Below are positions 18,921-28,614 of a stretch of DNA of 64,000 nt, in pieces. Source of the stretch: Rhizobium etli 8C-3 (lineage in GTDB: Bacteria > Pseudomonadota > Alphaproteobacteria > Rhizobiales > Rhizobiaceae). Made by a program: the position numbers and the translations under genes. The stretch's first letter is position 1. Each line of letters begins with the position of its first letter. The stretch spans positions 1,739,001 to 1,803,000 of the forward strand of contig NZ_CP017241.1 in assembly GCF_001908375.1 (NCBI RefSeq), in the 5' to 3' direction. The notes below the pieces were generated by a model. That model worked only from the letters and a program-made list of their open reading frames with translations. It had not been told where the DNA came from and ran no database searches.

Positions 18921-20354
18921 TCAGGCGCTCGCTGCAAAGGGCGCGCTCTTGCCAAGCCATTCGGCGCAATCGGCAAGCGCGCGCTTGGCGATCAGCTGCC
19001 GCTTCAAGATGGTCTTGTCCTTGCCGCGGAAGCGCTTGACGCCCTCCGGTTTGACGATAGAGCCGGGCTGCAACTCCGGAAACAGGCCGAAATTGATGTT
19101 CATCGGCTGGAAGGAGCGCTTGCCCGGTTCCTCGTCGGCAACGAGATGGCCGCCGGTGATATGGCCAAGCAGCGCACCCAGAGCCGTGGTCGCCGGCGGC
19201 AGAAAAACCGCTTCGCCCTTGCGTTCGGCGGCGGCGAAACGTCCGGCCAGCAGCCCGACGCTGGCGCTTTCGACATAACCTTCGCAGCCGGTGATCTGGC
19301 CGGCAAACCGCAGGCCCGGCCGCGACTTCAAGCTCAGCGACGAATCGAGCAGCGTCGGCGAATTGATGTAGGTGTTGCGATGCAGTCCGCCGAGGCGGGC
19401 GAATTCGGCATTCTGTAGGCCGGGGATCATCCGGAAGATTTCCGCCTGCGCGCCGTATTTTAGTTTCGTCTGGAAACCGACCATGTTGTAGAGTGTACCG
19501 AGCGCATTGTCCTGACGAAGCTGCACGACGGCGTAGGCTTTAACCGATGGATTATGCGCATTGGTCAGCCCCATCGGCTTCATCGGCCCGTGGCGAAGCG
19601 TCTCGCGGCCACGCTCGGCCATCACTTCGATCGGCAGGCAGCCGTCGAAATACGGCGTTCCTTCCCATTCCTTGAAGCCGACCGTGTCGCCAGCAGTCAG
19701 CGCGTCGACGAAGGCATTATATTGCTCCTCGTCCATCGGGCAGTTGATATAGTCCTTGCCGGTACCGCCGGGACCGATCTTGTCGTAGCGGGACTGATAC
19801 CAGCAGATTTCCATGTCGATGCTATCGCGATAGACGATCGGTGCGATCGCATCGAAGAAGGCAAGCGCATCCGCACCCGTTTCCTCCTGGATTGCCGCAG
19901 CCAGTGACGGTGCCGTCAGCGGTCCGGTGGCGATGATCGCCTGATCCCACTCCTTTGGCGGCAGTCCGGTCACTTCCTCGCGAACGACGCTGACGAGCGG
20001 ATGGTCGGTGATCACCTTCGTCACGGCGTCGGAAAAGGCTTCGCGATCGACGGCGAGTGCCCCGCCCGCTGGAACCTGATGCTTGTCGGCGCAGGCCATG
20101 ATCAGCGAGCCTGCCATGCGCATTTCGGCATGGATCACGCCGACGGCATTGCTTGTGGCGTCGTCGGAGCGGAAGGAATTGGAGCAGACGAGCTCTGCTA
20201 GGCCGTCGGTTTTATGCGCATCCGTGCCGCGCACCCCACGCATTTCATGCAAGATGACCGGCACGCCGGCATTGGCAATCTGCCATGCGGCCTCCGAGCC
20301 GGCGAGGCCGCCGCCGACGACGTGGATAGGGCAATAGGAAGAGGTCTTGTTCAT
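18921..20354 (-). CDS. trmFO: Methylenetetrahydrofolate-tRNA-(uracil-54) methyltransferase
   Basis: FAD enzyme that makes ribothymidine-54 in tRNA using methylenetetrahydrofolate as carbon donor. The 477-aa chain has the N-terminal FAD motif [21 protein letters not shown], the [12 protein letters not shown] segment with a catalytic-loop Cys, and the C-terminal [24 protein letters not shown]. Formerly called gid. It is a single gene transcribed toward the hypothetical gene at 18453. Confidence 0.96.
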   Translation of the reverse strand: MNKTSSYCPIHVVGGGLAGSEAAWQIANAGVPVILHEMRGVRGTDAHKTDGLAELVCSNSFRSDDATSNAVGVIHAEMRMAGSLIMACADKHQVPAGGALAVDREAFSDAVTKVITDHPLVSVVREEVTGLPPKEWDQAIIATGPLTAPSLAAAIQEETGADALAFFDAIAPIVYRDSIDMEICWYQSRYDKIGPGGTGKDYINCPMDEEQYNAFVDALTAGDTVGFKEWEGTPYFDGCLPIEVMAERGRETLRHGPMKPMGLTNAHNPSVKAYAVVQLRQDNALGTLYNMVGFQTKLKYGAQAEIFRMIPGLQNAEFARLGGLHRNTYINSPTLLDSSLSLKSRPGLRFAGQITGCEGYVESASVGLLAGRFAAAERKGEAVFLPPATTALGALLGHITGGHLVADEEPGKRSFQPMNINFGLFPELQPGSIVKPEGVKRFRGKDKTILKRQLIAKRALADCAEWLGKSAPFAASA

Positions 20355-20515
20355 GCGCGGCTGATATCACGCCCGGCGCGAACAGGGAACTCCCGGCGTA
20401 AAAAAGCGCAAGCAGGTGGCAAATGCCACGAGATGTCGGTCGATAAACTCGTCTGTTGCGTCGAGTAGCGCGGTCCAGTCTCAATCGGTGCGGCGATCGG
20501 TAAAAAAGCATGGCT

Positions 20516-22177
20516 TCATGCCGGCACCAGTTCCGTCGCTGCCCGCTCGACTATTGCCGAAGCAGTGCCGGCCTGGTTCTTCTGTCGCTTGGGCGCAGCA
20601 ACCGGCATGGCCGCGGCTTGTTCGGCTTTGCTGACGATCCGCCGCAGAGCCTCGCGCGCCTTTTCAGCGAAATTCCGCTGCACTGGATTGTCGTAGTTAT
20701 ATTGCTCGACCACGGCAAAGACGCGCGCAGCTTCCGACAGGCGGCCCGCCGCCACCAGTGCCACGCCTTGCTTGTAGTGCGCCTGCGCGTCGAACGGAGA
20801 GCGTTCGATGATGCGGCCGAACGTCCTCGCTGCCTCTTCGTAGCTACCGAGAGCAAGTTGCGTGTCTCCAAGGCGCAGATAGAGCGGATTTGGGTCGTCG
20901 AGGCGGCCGATAAGCGCCGTGAAGCCGGCTTCAGCCTCGTGCAGCTTGCCCTTCTCGAACATCAGGCTCGCCAAGCCGAATTGCGCGCCCAAATGGCTGG
21001 GGACGGTTTCGAGAAGCTGCCTGAACGCGGCTTCGGCAAAAGCCTTGGCGCCGTCGCGGTACATCTGCAGCGCCTGCTCGTAGACGAAACGGATGCTGCG
21101 GGGATGGATCACGTCGCCGAGATTGCGGCCGCTGCGCGTGCGGAACAATGTGCAACTGATCTGGCGTTCGTCGGGGCCGAACATGTATTTATAGGGCTCG
21201 TTGCCGCGCAGGAAGTCGTATGTCTTGTACCCGTCCGCTATCGCCCTGCGAATGCAGTAGCCATGCAGGATGAGACCTGGCGGTGGTGTCTTCCAGGTCT
21301 CGTCGCGGCCGGTGATGTAAAAGAGGATCGACTTCTTCTGCCGGTCGATGATGTTGGCCAGTGCGCCGAGGGGCCGCTCGCCGTACCACATCACCGGGAC
21401 ATCGAGATTGCCGTCCTTGAAACTATCCATCAGCAACTGGCGCGTCGCTCCGATCAGCCGTTCGGTGCGTTCCTTGCCCTTCCGTCCGATCCACTTCGTG
21501 CGCCACAGCTGGAAGAGAATATCAAGGTCGCGCTCGATGGTTTGCGGCGTTGCCATGGTGATTCGATAGTCGTCGTCGCTCTCGACCTTGCGCAGGAAGC
21601 GCCGCAGTTTCTGGCGCGTCTGGCTGCTCATCTTCTGTTCAAGATAGTCGTCAAAGCTCGGTGAGAGCGCGACGACCGGGCAGATGCAGTTGTCTATGTT
21701 CTCGGGATTTCGCGGAGAGCTGTCGCGAAACATCACCTCCGGTCCCTGAAGCGCGCGAACCAGTGCTTCGCGCCGTTGCGCAGGGCCGGCGAAATAATCG
21801 AGCTTCAGATGCGTCCAATTCTGCCGTTTCAGATAGGCGGCAAATCCGGCGATCGCGTGCTGTTCATAGTCCGGCTGCGCGATGAAACCTGTGTAGTCGG
21901 CCGAAAAATTGCCGGCCATGATGATTTCGTCGAAAAAGACGCCGGTCTTCCTGTCATGCTGGGTGGTGAGACGCAGCGGAAAGAAGGCGACGTGGGGAGA
22001 ACGATCCTCGCGTTCACGCAGCGCAAGGATGAACCAGCGTTTGCGATGAGAAAGATAGGACTTCAGCCATATCCAGGACAGGAAGTGTTGCGCATGCGGA
22101 TCGTCCACATAGACCCGATCCCAATCTTCGCGGACGGCCTCGAGGCCAGCCTCGGTGTCGATCACGTCAATGCGCAT
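20516..22177 (-). CDS. GNAT-fold acetyltransferase fused to TPR repeats
   Basis: About 553 aa in two parts. Residues 1-350 are an Acetyltransf_6/BcsL-type GNAT domain (LEAVREDWDRVYVDDPHAQHFLSWIWLKSYLSH, LKLDYFAGPAQRREALVRAL, LLQKMSSQTRQKLRR-like linker, GYCIRRAIADGYKTYDFLRGNEPYKYMFG). Residues about 370-500 hold TPR-like helices (AFRQLLETVPSHLGAQFGLASLMFEKGKLHEAEAGF, LYLRLGDTQLALGSYEEAARTFGRIIERSPFDAQAHYKQGVALVAAGRLSEAARVF). Domains of this kind occur in polysaccharide-modifying loci; no polysaccharide gene is adjacent here. The start at 22177 has GGGAGGGG before it. Confidence 0.8.
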   Translation of the reverse strand: MRIDVIDTEAGLEAVREDWDRVYVDDPHAQHFLSWIWLKSYLSHRKRWFILALREREDRSPHVAFFPLRLTTQHDRKTGVFFDEIIMAGNFSADYTGFIAQPDYEQHAIAGFAAYLKRQNWTHLKLDYFAGPAQRREALVRALQGPEVMFRDSSPRNPENIDNCICPVVALSPSFDDYLEQKMSSQTRQKLRRFLRKVESDDDYRITMATPQTIERDLDILFQLWRTKWIGRKGKERTERLIGATRQLLMDSFKDGNLDVPVMWYGERPLGALANIIDRQKKSILFYITGRDETWKTPPPGLILHGYCIRRAIADGYKTYDFLRGNEPYKYMFGPDERQISCTLFRTRSGRNLGDVIHPRSIRFVYEQALQMYRDGAKAFAEAAFRQLLETVPSHLGAQFGLASLMFEKGKLHEAEAGFTALIGRLDDPNPLYLRLGDTQLALGSYEEAARTFGRIIERSPFDAQAHYKQGVALVAAGRLSEAARVFAVVEQYNYDNPVQRNFAEKAREALRRIVSKAEQAAAMPVAAPKRQKNQAGTASAIVERAATELVPA

Positions 22178-22306
22178 GGTCCCCTCCCAATACCCATAAC
22201 ACATTCGGGAGCTTCATTCTAAGGGCAAATGAAGGGCTTCAAATATGGCGTTCGGATGAAACGGTTTTATCAAATATGATTAGCCGCCGGGGGTTAGGAC
22301 CAGGAG

Positions 22307-22798
22307 CTAAAGTTCGCCGGAAACATGCGAGCTTGCGTTGATGAAGCTCCAGAGCGATTGGCTGATCGAGACGATCTCGGCAATCGATTTCTCCAGCGCC
22401 GCAATCTCCTTTTCATCGAGTTGCTCGACCTTGCCGTAGCTGATTTCCTTGTCATCCTCGACGAAGCGCATCAGTTGTGTGCTGGAGATCTGGCCCTTGT
22501 CGTCGAAGGAATAGATGCAGTGGTTATACTTGTTGCGCATCTTGGATTCCTTCTTCATGCGCGACATGGCGTGAAGAACGGTCTTGCGATCGGCTGCGGG
22601 CGTGGAATGCAGCTTGGCGAGGCGCTCGACCAGATCGATCCTCGCCCGTGTCGTGTTGAGCGTCAGGAACACGACGATTGCCGCGTCCTTCTGGATCTTG
22701 AGAAGGTGGGCAATGATGTAGATCAGCAGGCTTTCCGTGTTGGTCCAGACATAGTTCAGGCGGCCGACCCGCAGCAGCACGTCAGACATTGCCGCCAT
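22307..22798 (-). CDS. Small HEPN-like helical protein
   Basis: About 163 aa with no named match. The chain is helical and carries RNKYNH at residues 88-93, an R-N-x3-H pattern like the active-site motif of HEPN ribonucleases, after a pair of hydrophobic helices (SLLIYIIAHLLKIQKDAAIVVFLTLN). The C-terminal half has an acidic helix (EKEIAALEKSIAEIVSISQSLWSFI). A longer frame to 22825 would start with GTG; ATG at 22798 has GGGGG at the right distance. It lies between the GNAT-TPR gene and the type I secretion adaptor, all minus strand; no antitoxin partner is seen next to it. HEPN assignment is from the motif alone. Confidence 0.6.
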   Translation of the reverse strand: MAAMSDVLLRVGRLNYVWTNTESLLIYIIAHLLKIQKDAAIVVFLTLNTTRARIDLVERLAKLHSTPAADRKTVLHAMSRMKKESKMRNKYNHCIYSFDDKGQISSTQLMRFVEDDKEISYGKVEQLDEKEIAALEKSIAEIVSISQSLWSFINASSHVSGEL

Positions 22799-22882
22799 GA
22801 AAGCCCCCTTCCGTCGATCCTCCACTGAAACGATATTTCATATCGCGGTGGGAGGCTTTCCTTGTTTTGCTGCCTGCTTGCA

Positions 22883-24229
22883 TCAGCGTTCCTTGAATGC
22901 ACGCGACATGCTGTCGGTGATCGGTTTCGTCAGATATTCGAAGAAGGTGCGTTCGGACGTCTGGATCAGCACGTCGGCTGGCATGCCGGGCACCGGATGG
23001 AAGCCGTGAACCCGGCTGATCTCTTCGTCGGGTATTTGGATACGTACGATATAGACATCCTTCACCTGCTGGCCGGCATTCTCCTCGATCGAGTCCGCGG
23101 AAACGTAGAAGACGTTGCCGTTCAGCACCGGCGTCGTGCGCCGGTTGAGCGCGGACAGGCGGATGGCTGCCGTCTGGCCCTCATGCAACTGGTCGATTGA
23201 CGTGCGCAGCACCTGTGCTTCGATGATGAGGGGCACATGCGCGGGCAGGATTTCCATGATCGGTTTGCCGGTGGTGATGACGCCGCCTGCGGTGTGATAA
23301 TAGGTGCGCACGACGGTGCCGTTTACCGGCGAGCGGATGACCGTGCGCTCGAGGACGCCTGCTGCTTCGCGAACCTGCTCTCGTACGCTGTCGAGTTCGG
23401 ACTCGGCGGTTTCCAGCGCGTCGAGGGCGGCCTGCTTGTTGGAGTTGACGGCGATCACCGCTTCCTGACGGAATTTGGCGACTTCCGCCTCGCTTTCATT
23501 GAGCTCGCCGGTCAGGCGCGATATATCGCCCAGCGCATCGGCCATGGCACGTTCGATCGCCAGAAGATCCGTCTTGCGCATATAGCCGACCTTGACGAGA
23601 CGCGCCTTGGAATCGCGCTCTTCGGTCAGAAGGGCGAGCTGGCGCTCGAAGGCCTCCTTCTGGCCGTTGTATCCCTTGAAGCGGTATTCCAGCGACTTGA
23701 TGTTTTTCTCGATGAGGTTGAGCTGTTCTTCCAGCTTGATCTGCTTGCTGTGGAAGACCACGTTCTGGCTCTGGATGATCGCATTGACGTCCGGGTCGCT
23801 GGCCTCTGCCATGACGATGTCGGGTATCTTGAACTGTGGGGCTCCTTGGGCCTCGGCGCGCAGCCGAGCCACAACCGCTTCAAGGCGCAGGCGCCGCAGC
23901 TTCAGCATCCGCTCGTTGGAGAGCGCAGCCGTCGGGTCGAGCGTCACCAGAACGTCGCCTTCCTTGACGACATCGCCTTCGCTGACACTCATTTCCTTGA
24001 TGATGCCGCCTTCGAGATGCTGCACGATCTTGTTGTTGCCGGTTGCGACGAAGCTGCCTTGTGCGATGATTGCGGAGGCAAGCGGTGCGGTGGCCGCCCA
24101 GAAGCCGAAGCCGCCGAAGGAGGCGAAAAGGACGCCGAGCCCGATGATGCTGTGGTAGCGAATGGAGCGAGGCACCTCGCTGTACCATTCGATCGGATTG
24201 CCGGCCGGTTGCGGTTTCCTACTCACCAT
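22883..24229 (-). CDS. HlyD-family type I secretion membrane fusion protein
   Basis: Periplasmic adaptor linking an ABC exporter to an outer-membrane TolC channel. The 448-aa protein has one N-terminal membrane helix (IIGLGVLFASFGGFGFWAA), a lipoyl-like half (ASIIAQGSFVATGNNKIVQHLEGGIIKEMSVSEGDVVKEGDVLVTLD), a long coiled-coil (LIEKNIKSLEYRFKGYNGQKEAFERQLALLTEE) and the C-terminal HlyD signature (VIRSPVNGTVVRTYYHTAGGVITTGKPIMEILP, EEISRVHGFHPVPGMPADVLIQTSERTFFEYLTKPI). Its start overlaps the end of the ABC gene by 11 bases, so both are one transcript. No TolC gene is in the window. Confidence 0.93.
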   Translation of the reverse strand: MVSRKPQPAGNPIEWYSEVPRSIRYHSIIGLGVLFASFGGFGFWAATAPLASAIIAQGSFVATGNNKIVQHLEGGIIKEMSVSEGDVVKEGDVLVTLDPTAALSNERMLKLRRLRLEAVVARLRAEAQGAPQFKIPDIVMAEASDPDVNAIIQSQNVVFHSKQIKLEEQLNLIEKNIKSLEYRFKGYNGQKEAFERQLALLTEERDSKARLVKVGYMRKTDLLAIERAMADALGDISRLTGELNESEAEVAKFRQEAVIAVNSNKQAALDALETAESELDSVREQVREAAGVLERTVIRSPVNGTVVRTYYHTAGGVITTGKPIMEILPAHVPLIIEAQVLRTSIDQLHEGQTAAIRLSALNRRTTPVLNGNVFYVSADSIEENAGQQVKDVYIVRIQIPDEEISRVHGFHPVPGMPADVLIQTSERTFFEYLTKPITDSMSRAFKER

Positions 24230-26477
24230 TGTCGTTGCCTTCGATAGGCGGCGCCTGCCGCCCGTTGCTCTTGGAAAGCGCTTCCAGGACTTCTATGCGC
24301 TCGCCGAACATGGCCACGGAACCCTCCTTCAGAAGCAGGATCTTGTCGACGCATTGAAGCAGGGCGGGGCGCTGCGTGATCGTTACCGTCGTGATGCCCT
24401 TCTTCTTCGCATGGATAAGGGCGCGTGCAAGCGCTGCCTCGCCCTGGGCGTCGAGATTGGAGTTCGGCTCGTCGAGAACGACGAACCTCGGATCGCCGAA
24501 GAAGGCGCGGGCAAGCGCGATACGCTGCTTCTGGCCGCCGGAAAGCGGAGCACCATCGGCGGCAACGGTCGTCTCGTAGCCTTGTGGAAAGCTCGCGATA
24601 AGCTCATGTACGTCGGCAAGCACGGCCGCCTCGAAGATCTGCTGGTCTTCCACGTCGTCGCGCATGCGCGATATATTGGCCTTGATCGTACCGGGAAAGA
24701 GCTGGACGTCCTGTGGCAGATAGCCGATGCTTTCGCCGAACTGCCGTTGGTCCCAGTTGCGAAGGTCCATGAGGTCAAGGCGCACGTTGCCGGAGGTCGG
24801 CAGGATCGAGCCGACGAGCATCTTGCCGAGCGTCGTCTTGCCGGAGCCGGAATTGCCGATGATCGCCAGCGACTCGCCCTTCTTCAAGGAGAAGGAGATG
24901 CCGTTCAGGATCACCTTCTTCTGCGGCGGCGGTACGAAGAGGATACGCTCGACATCCAGCCGGCCTTCCGGATTTGGTAACCGCAGCCGCGGAAAGTTCA
25001 GCGGCGAGTTGACCAGCAGATGCTTGATCCTGGCGAAGGCAGACGCCGACTTGTTGAACTGCTGCCAGCCCTCGATTGCACCTTCGATCGGCGCCAGCGC
25101 CCGGCCCGAAACGATCGAGGCCGCAATGACCATGCCGCCCGTCATCTCGCCCGATAGCGACAGATGCGCGCCCCAGCCGAGCAGCGCGACCTGGGTGATC
25201 ATGCGGCAGGCCTTGGAAATCCCGGAAAAGACGATATTCCGGTCCTGCGCCGAGACATGCGATTTGAGCGAGCCGGCCGTCTCGCGACCCCACATCTTCA
25301 CCGCCTCGGGGATCATGGCAAGCGCATTGATGATCTGGGAGTTGCGCGACATGGAATCGAGGTGGAAGTTCGCGCGGCTGAGATAACCGTTTGCCTCCGC
25401 AAACTGCCGTGCCGTGAACTTCTGGTTCAAGTAGGCGATGACGAAGAGCACTGCGCAGCAGGTCATGATGATGAGGCCGAGATGTGGATGCACCAAATAG
25501 ACCACGACGACGAAGAGCGGCATCAGCGGTGCATCGAGAAAGGCGATGAGCGTGCCCGAGGTCAAAAAAGAGCGAAGTTGCTGCAGATCCTGTAGCGTCT
25601 GATAGTCCCTGCCGTTGCCGTGCAGCGATGCGCGAGCGGCGGCGCTCAGGATCGGCGCCCCGAGTTGCACTTCGAGCTCGACGGCCGTGCGCATCAGAAT
25701 GAAGCGCCGGATCGAATCCATGAAGGCCTGCAGGATGACCGCGCCCAGAACGGCAACCGTCAACATGACCAGCGTATCGATCGAACGGCTTGTCAGCACG
25801 CGGTCGGAAATCTGGAACAGGTAGAGAGGGATCGCAAGCAGCAACACGTTGATGGCGATCGTGAAGGCCATGACGATGACCATGTTGCGCCGGACAGCTG
25901 CGATACCCCTTGCCAGGCTAACGGCAAAGTTCACCGGTTCGCTGCGCTTGTGAAAGCTGGCCCCACCACCGCCGCCACCGCCGCCACCGCCGAAATCAGG
26001 CGTCTTGCCGTTGTTGCCGCCGTCGTTGCGCTGATGGCGCTCGTTCTCCTTGATTGGCCCGCGATTGCCGTCGATCGTCTTGCCGAAGGGAATTGCCGGA
26101 TTGGTCTTTGCCTCGCTCTGATCACCCGGCGTCTTGAGCGGCACGAGGGGGGTGTCAGGCGCCGTCTTGGCAACGGTTTCGGCGGCCGTGGCCTGTTGCG
26201 TAGACCGCTCTGGACCTGGGACGGCTCGCGAGCGTAACGGGATCAGCGGGACCGTCTCCTCGGCTGGATTTTCGATCGGCTCAGGGATCTTTTCGGCCTT
26301 CGTCTCGTCAAGGGACGGTGCTGGCGCCGTGGGGTTCTCCGTGAGCTTCCGCAGGCTCGCCACGGCTTCATCGATCGCCGACATGCAGGCGCCGGTCAGT
26401 ATTTCGTCGACGCGGCCGGTACTGCCCAATCTGAGCGAGCTGTTGGAGGCAAGCGTCTGTTTAGAAATGTGATTCAT
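24219..26477 (-). CDS. Type I secretion ABC permease-ATPase with long N-terminal extension
   Basis: Inner-membrane exporter of about 752 aa. The usual core starts near residue 185, with membrane segments (MVIVMAFTIAINVLLLAIPLYLFQI and more) and an ATPase with Walker A GNSGSGKTT (541-549), signature LSGGQKQRIALARA (from 645) and Walker B FVVLDEPNSNLD (D669, E670). Two features are odd. About 180 residues precede the core, Pro/Glu-rich and ending in ten consecutive Gly (163-172). The H-loop His is Gln (TITQRPALL, Q702). SD GGGAGACG precedes ATG 26477. Substrate genes lie directly upstream. Related to PrsD but not named so here because of the extension. Confidence 0.9.
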   Translation of the reverse strand: MNHISKQTLASNSSLRLGSTGRVDEILTGACMSAIDEAVASLRKLTENPTAPAPSLDETKAEKIPEPIENPAEETVPLIPLRSRAVPGPERSTQQATAAETVAKTAPDTPLVPLKTPGDQSEAKTNPAIPFGKTIDGNRGPIKENERHQRNDGGNNGKTPDFGGGGGGGGGGASFHKRSEPVNFAVSLARGIAAVRRNMVIVMAFTIAINVLLLAIPLYLFQISDRVLTSRSIDTLVMLTVAVLGAVILQAFMDSIRRFILMRTAVELEVQLGAPILSAAARASLHGNGRDYQTLQDLQQLRSFLTSGTLIAFLDAPLMPLFVVVVYLVHPHLGLIIMTCCAVLFVIAYLNQKFTARQFAEANGYLSRANFHLDSMSRNSQIINALAMIPEAVKMWGRETAGSLKSHVSAQDRNIVFSGISKACRMITQVALLGWGAHLSLSGEMTGGMVIAASIVSGRALAPIEGAIEGWQQFNKSASAFARIKHLLVNSPLNFPRLRLPNPEGRLDVERILFVPPPQKKVILNGISFSLKKGESLAIIGNSGSGKTTLGKMLVGSILPTSGNVRLDLMDLRNWDQRQFGESIGYLPQDVQLFPGTIKANISRMRDDVEDQQIFEAAVLADVHELIASFPQGYETTVAADGAPLSGGQKQRIALARAFFGDPRFVVLDEPNSNLDAQGEAALARALIHAKKKGITTVTITQRPALLQCVDKILLLKEGSVAMFGERIEVLEALSKSNGRQAPPIEGNDNGE

Positions 26478-26500
26478 GCAACGTCTCCCTCTGGCTCCGG

Positions 26501-28522
26501 TTAGGCGACGACGGTTTGCATTACGTCGGCCGGTTGAGCCAGCGTCCATGAAAGGTCATGACCTGCGTTGATGACGACGTCCTCGGATGCGCCAAGCGGC
26601 TCGTCCTCCCCGAGGAATGCGATCACTTCATTGGCGAGACGAATGCTGTTCGGCTGTGGCTGCGATGTGTCGTGGTCCACCAGGCCGCCCTGGATCAGGA
26701 TGGCGTCCGAATAGAGCTGGCCGGCAAGGTAGGTCGTCTGGCCGAAGGTGTCGTAATCGGTAATCTGCGCGATGTTGACGACCGCGTTGCTGCCCGTATC
26801 GATCTTGATATCAACGTTCTGGTTGTGCTCGAGAATGTTCGAAACGGCCTGCGTCACGTCGTCTGAATCGCCAAGTATGCTCACCTGCTTGATGATGTTC
26901 ACATCGTAGAGATTGCCGGTGATGTAGAGGACGTTAAGGCCGATATAACCTTCGAAATTGCCGTCGTGCGATAGCCCCGACGGCATCGCCGCATTGCGGT
27001 CCTCGATTGCCTTTTGCGTCTGTATCATGTGGTCGGGCATCTCTTCGAAGCGGTCGTTTGCGCCGACGTTATGAATGGATGCGAGGTTCCAGATCAGATT
27101 GCTGCCGGATTGCACCGTGGCTCCCGGGGCATCATCCTCGGCGCGTATCCAGTCGTTGTCGTAGAGAAGGGCGATCTGCGAAATGACATTCATGTCGAGA
27201 ATGTCGCCACCGACGATGATCAGGTCGTACTGCATTCCTATTCCGAGGAAGGAGGCAAGATTGACGGCGGCATTGCCGCCCGTCAGAACGGTTGCCTGCG
27301 AACCGGTCGTCGTCACGGTCATCGTGTCGTTGTCGCTGATGAAGTGATATTGCTCGACCCAGTTAACGAAGGAAACATCGCCTTCGATCACGCTGACGCG
27401 CCATGCGGTAGGAAAGATCGCCTCAGCCGCCGGCTCCGTGGTCTTGATGTTTCCGTCGTCGTACGTGCTGCGCTCGAAAATCGCAATGTTGTTGGCAACG
27501 GATGTCGCGCTGTCGTCACGATCGAAGACGGAAGCGATCTCGTCGCGGTCGCTGTAGACGTAGAACTGCGAGATCGCATCGATCTGATGGTAGTTGCCCA
27601 TCACGGCTGTAACCGGACAGATGATCGCCGTCTCGGTGACCTGCACCACGTTTGCAAGCACATTCGCGCCTGCGGCAACATCGAGGCTGTTGCCGCTGCC
27701 GCCGTCCTGTTCCACGGGTGCGTCGCTTTTCTCAGGCTTAGTGGGCGGCTTTGCAATGCCGCGCTCGGGCATGAAGTCGTCGATCTTCGGCGCTTCCTCG
27801 ACGAGCTGGCCATTCACGTAGGTGTAAGTACCAATGACATCGAGCTGGTTGTCCGTGAGTACGAAGATTTGCGGCTGGCCGCTTTCCATCGTCGTGGCGC
27901 CGTTTGCGCGCGCTGCCTGGATGTACTCGTGCATATCGTCGGCAATCGCCCGCAGGCCCTCCTGCGTGTCGACGCGGTCATAGTTAGAGAATGGCGCAAA
28001 GACTTCCGCCGTCTCGCCGTATTCGGTGAGGCGCTGCGTGACGAAGCTCGTGTCGCGCAGCTCCGGCTGCTCACCGGTCATATTCAGCTGGTCGTCGTCG
28101 ATCAGCATGTTGGCCTGGGCGACATGGCCAATGACCGACCCCGGTCCCTGGAAGACTTCGAGTTCTTCCTCCTTTTCGCCGGGAAGGTAGACATTGGCGC
28201 CGAAGTGTGGAGCGCTCAGATCGCGCGATGCAATCTCGGCCAGCTTCTTCAGGGTCTCTTCGAATACGCCGCCGAAAGGGTGCGAATTTGCGTAATTAAT
28301 ATCGTAGCTAACAGAGCGGTAATCGACGCCCGGGTCGTAATCCTTCAGTTGAAGGTTCGAAGCGAAGGCCGCGCTGGAAGCCTCGTCTTCTGACAGCGAA
28401 GGATCTGCTTCGCGCGGACGGGCGCCGTCGAGGTAATTGCTTCGCATCCGCGCTTCTTCGGTTGCCGCGCCGAACAAGCCGATGAAATGGGCAACGATTT
28501 CCGAAATCTTCTCTGCATGCAT
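26501..28522 (-). CDS. Large candidate type I secretion substrate (673 aa)
   Basis: Not recognised by name. Acidic protein with no signal peptide, as expected for type I export, directly upstream of and co-directional with the ABC gene (24 bases). It contains several imperfect repeats of a pattern like GxNxxxNxAxIxD followed by an L-x-GDxxDxNxIxQ block: GGNAAVNLASFLGIG, QSGSNLIWNLASIHNVG, GLNVLYITGNLYDVNIIKQVSIL, TGSNAVVNIAQITDYDTFGQ. No GGxGxDxUx RTX repeats are seen, so it is not a classical calcium-binding RTX protein. The motif AGANVLANVV resembles QGANLLSN in the neighbouring 327-aa protein. Strong SD (GGGAGGAG) precedes ATG 28522. A surface or biofilm-matrix role is guessed. Confidence 0.75.
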   Translation of the reverse strand: MHAEKISEIVAHFIGLFGAATEEARMRSNYLDGARPREADPSLSEDEASSAAFASNLQLKDYDPGVDYRSVSYDINYANSHPFGGVFEETLKKLAEIASRDLSAPHFGANVYLPGEKEEELEVFQGPGSVIGHVAQANMLIDDDQLNMTGEQPELRDTSFVTQRLTEYGETAEVFAPFSNYDRVDTQEGLRAIADDMHEYIQAARANGATTMESGQPQIFVLTDNQLDVIGTYTYVNGQLVEEAPKIDDFMPERGIAKPPTKPEKSDAPVEQDGGSGNSLDVAAGANVLANVVQVTETAIICPVTAVMGNYHQIDAISQFYVYSDRDEIASVFDRDDSATSVANNIAIFERSTYDDGNIKTTEPAAEAIFPTAWRVSVIEGDVSFVNWVEQYHFISDNDTMTVTTTGSQATVLTGGNAAVNLASFLGIGMQYDLIIVGGDILDMNVISQIALLYDNDWIRAEDDAPGATVQSGSNLIWNLASIHNVGANDRFEEMPDHMIQTQKAIEDRNAAMPSGLSHDGNFEGYIGLNVLYITGNLYDVNIIKQVSILGDSDDVTQAVSNILEHNQNVDIKIDTGSNAVVNIAQITDYDTFGQTTYLAGQLYSDAILIQGGLVDHDTSQPQPNSIRLANEVIAFLGEDEPLGASEDVVINAGHDLSWTLAQPADVMQTVVA

Positions 28523-28614
28523 AACGGCTCCTCCCGTTCAACACGGTGATCGGCCCGGAAGGCAGCAAACTCATCGATGACGAGCTATTCTTTTCAGCTG
28601 CTTCTCAAGCCGTC

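Noticed and set aside
27014..28393. 459-codon plus-strand frame opposite the 673-aa secreted protein gene
   Set aside because: It looks protein-like but lacks an SD, while the minus-strand gene has a strong SD and operon context with the exporter.
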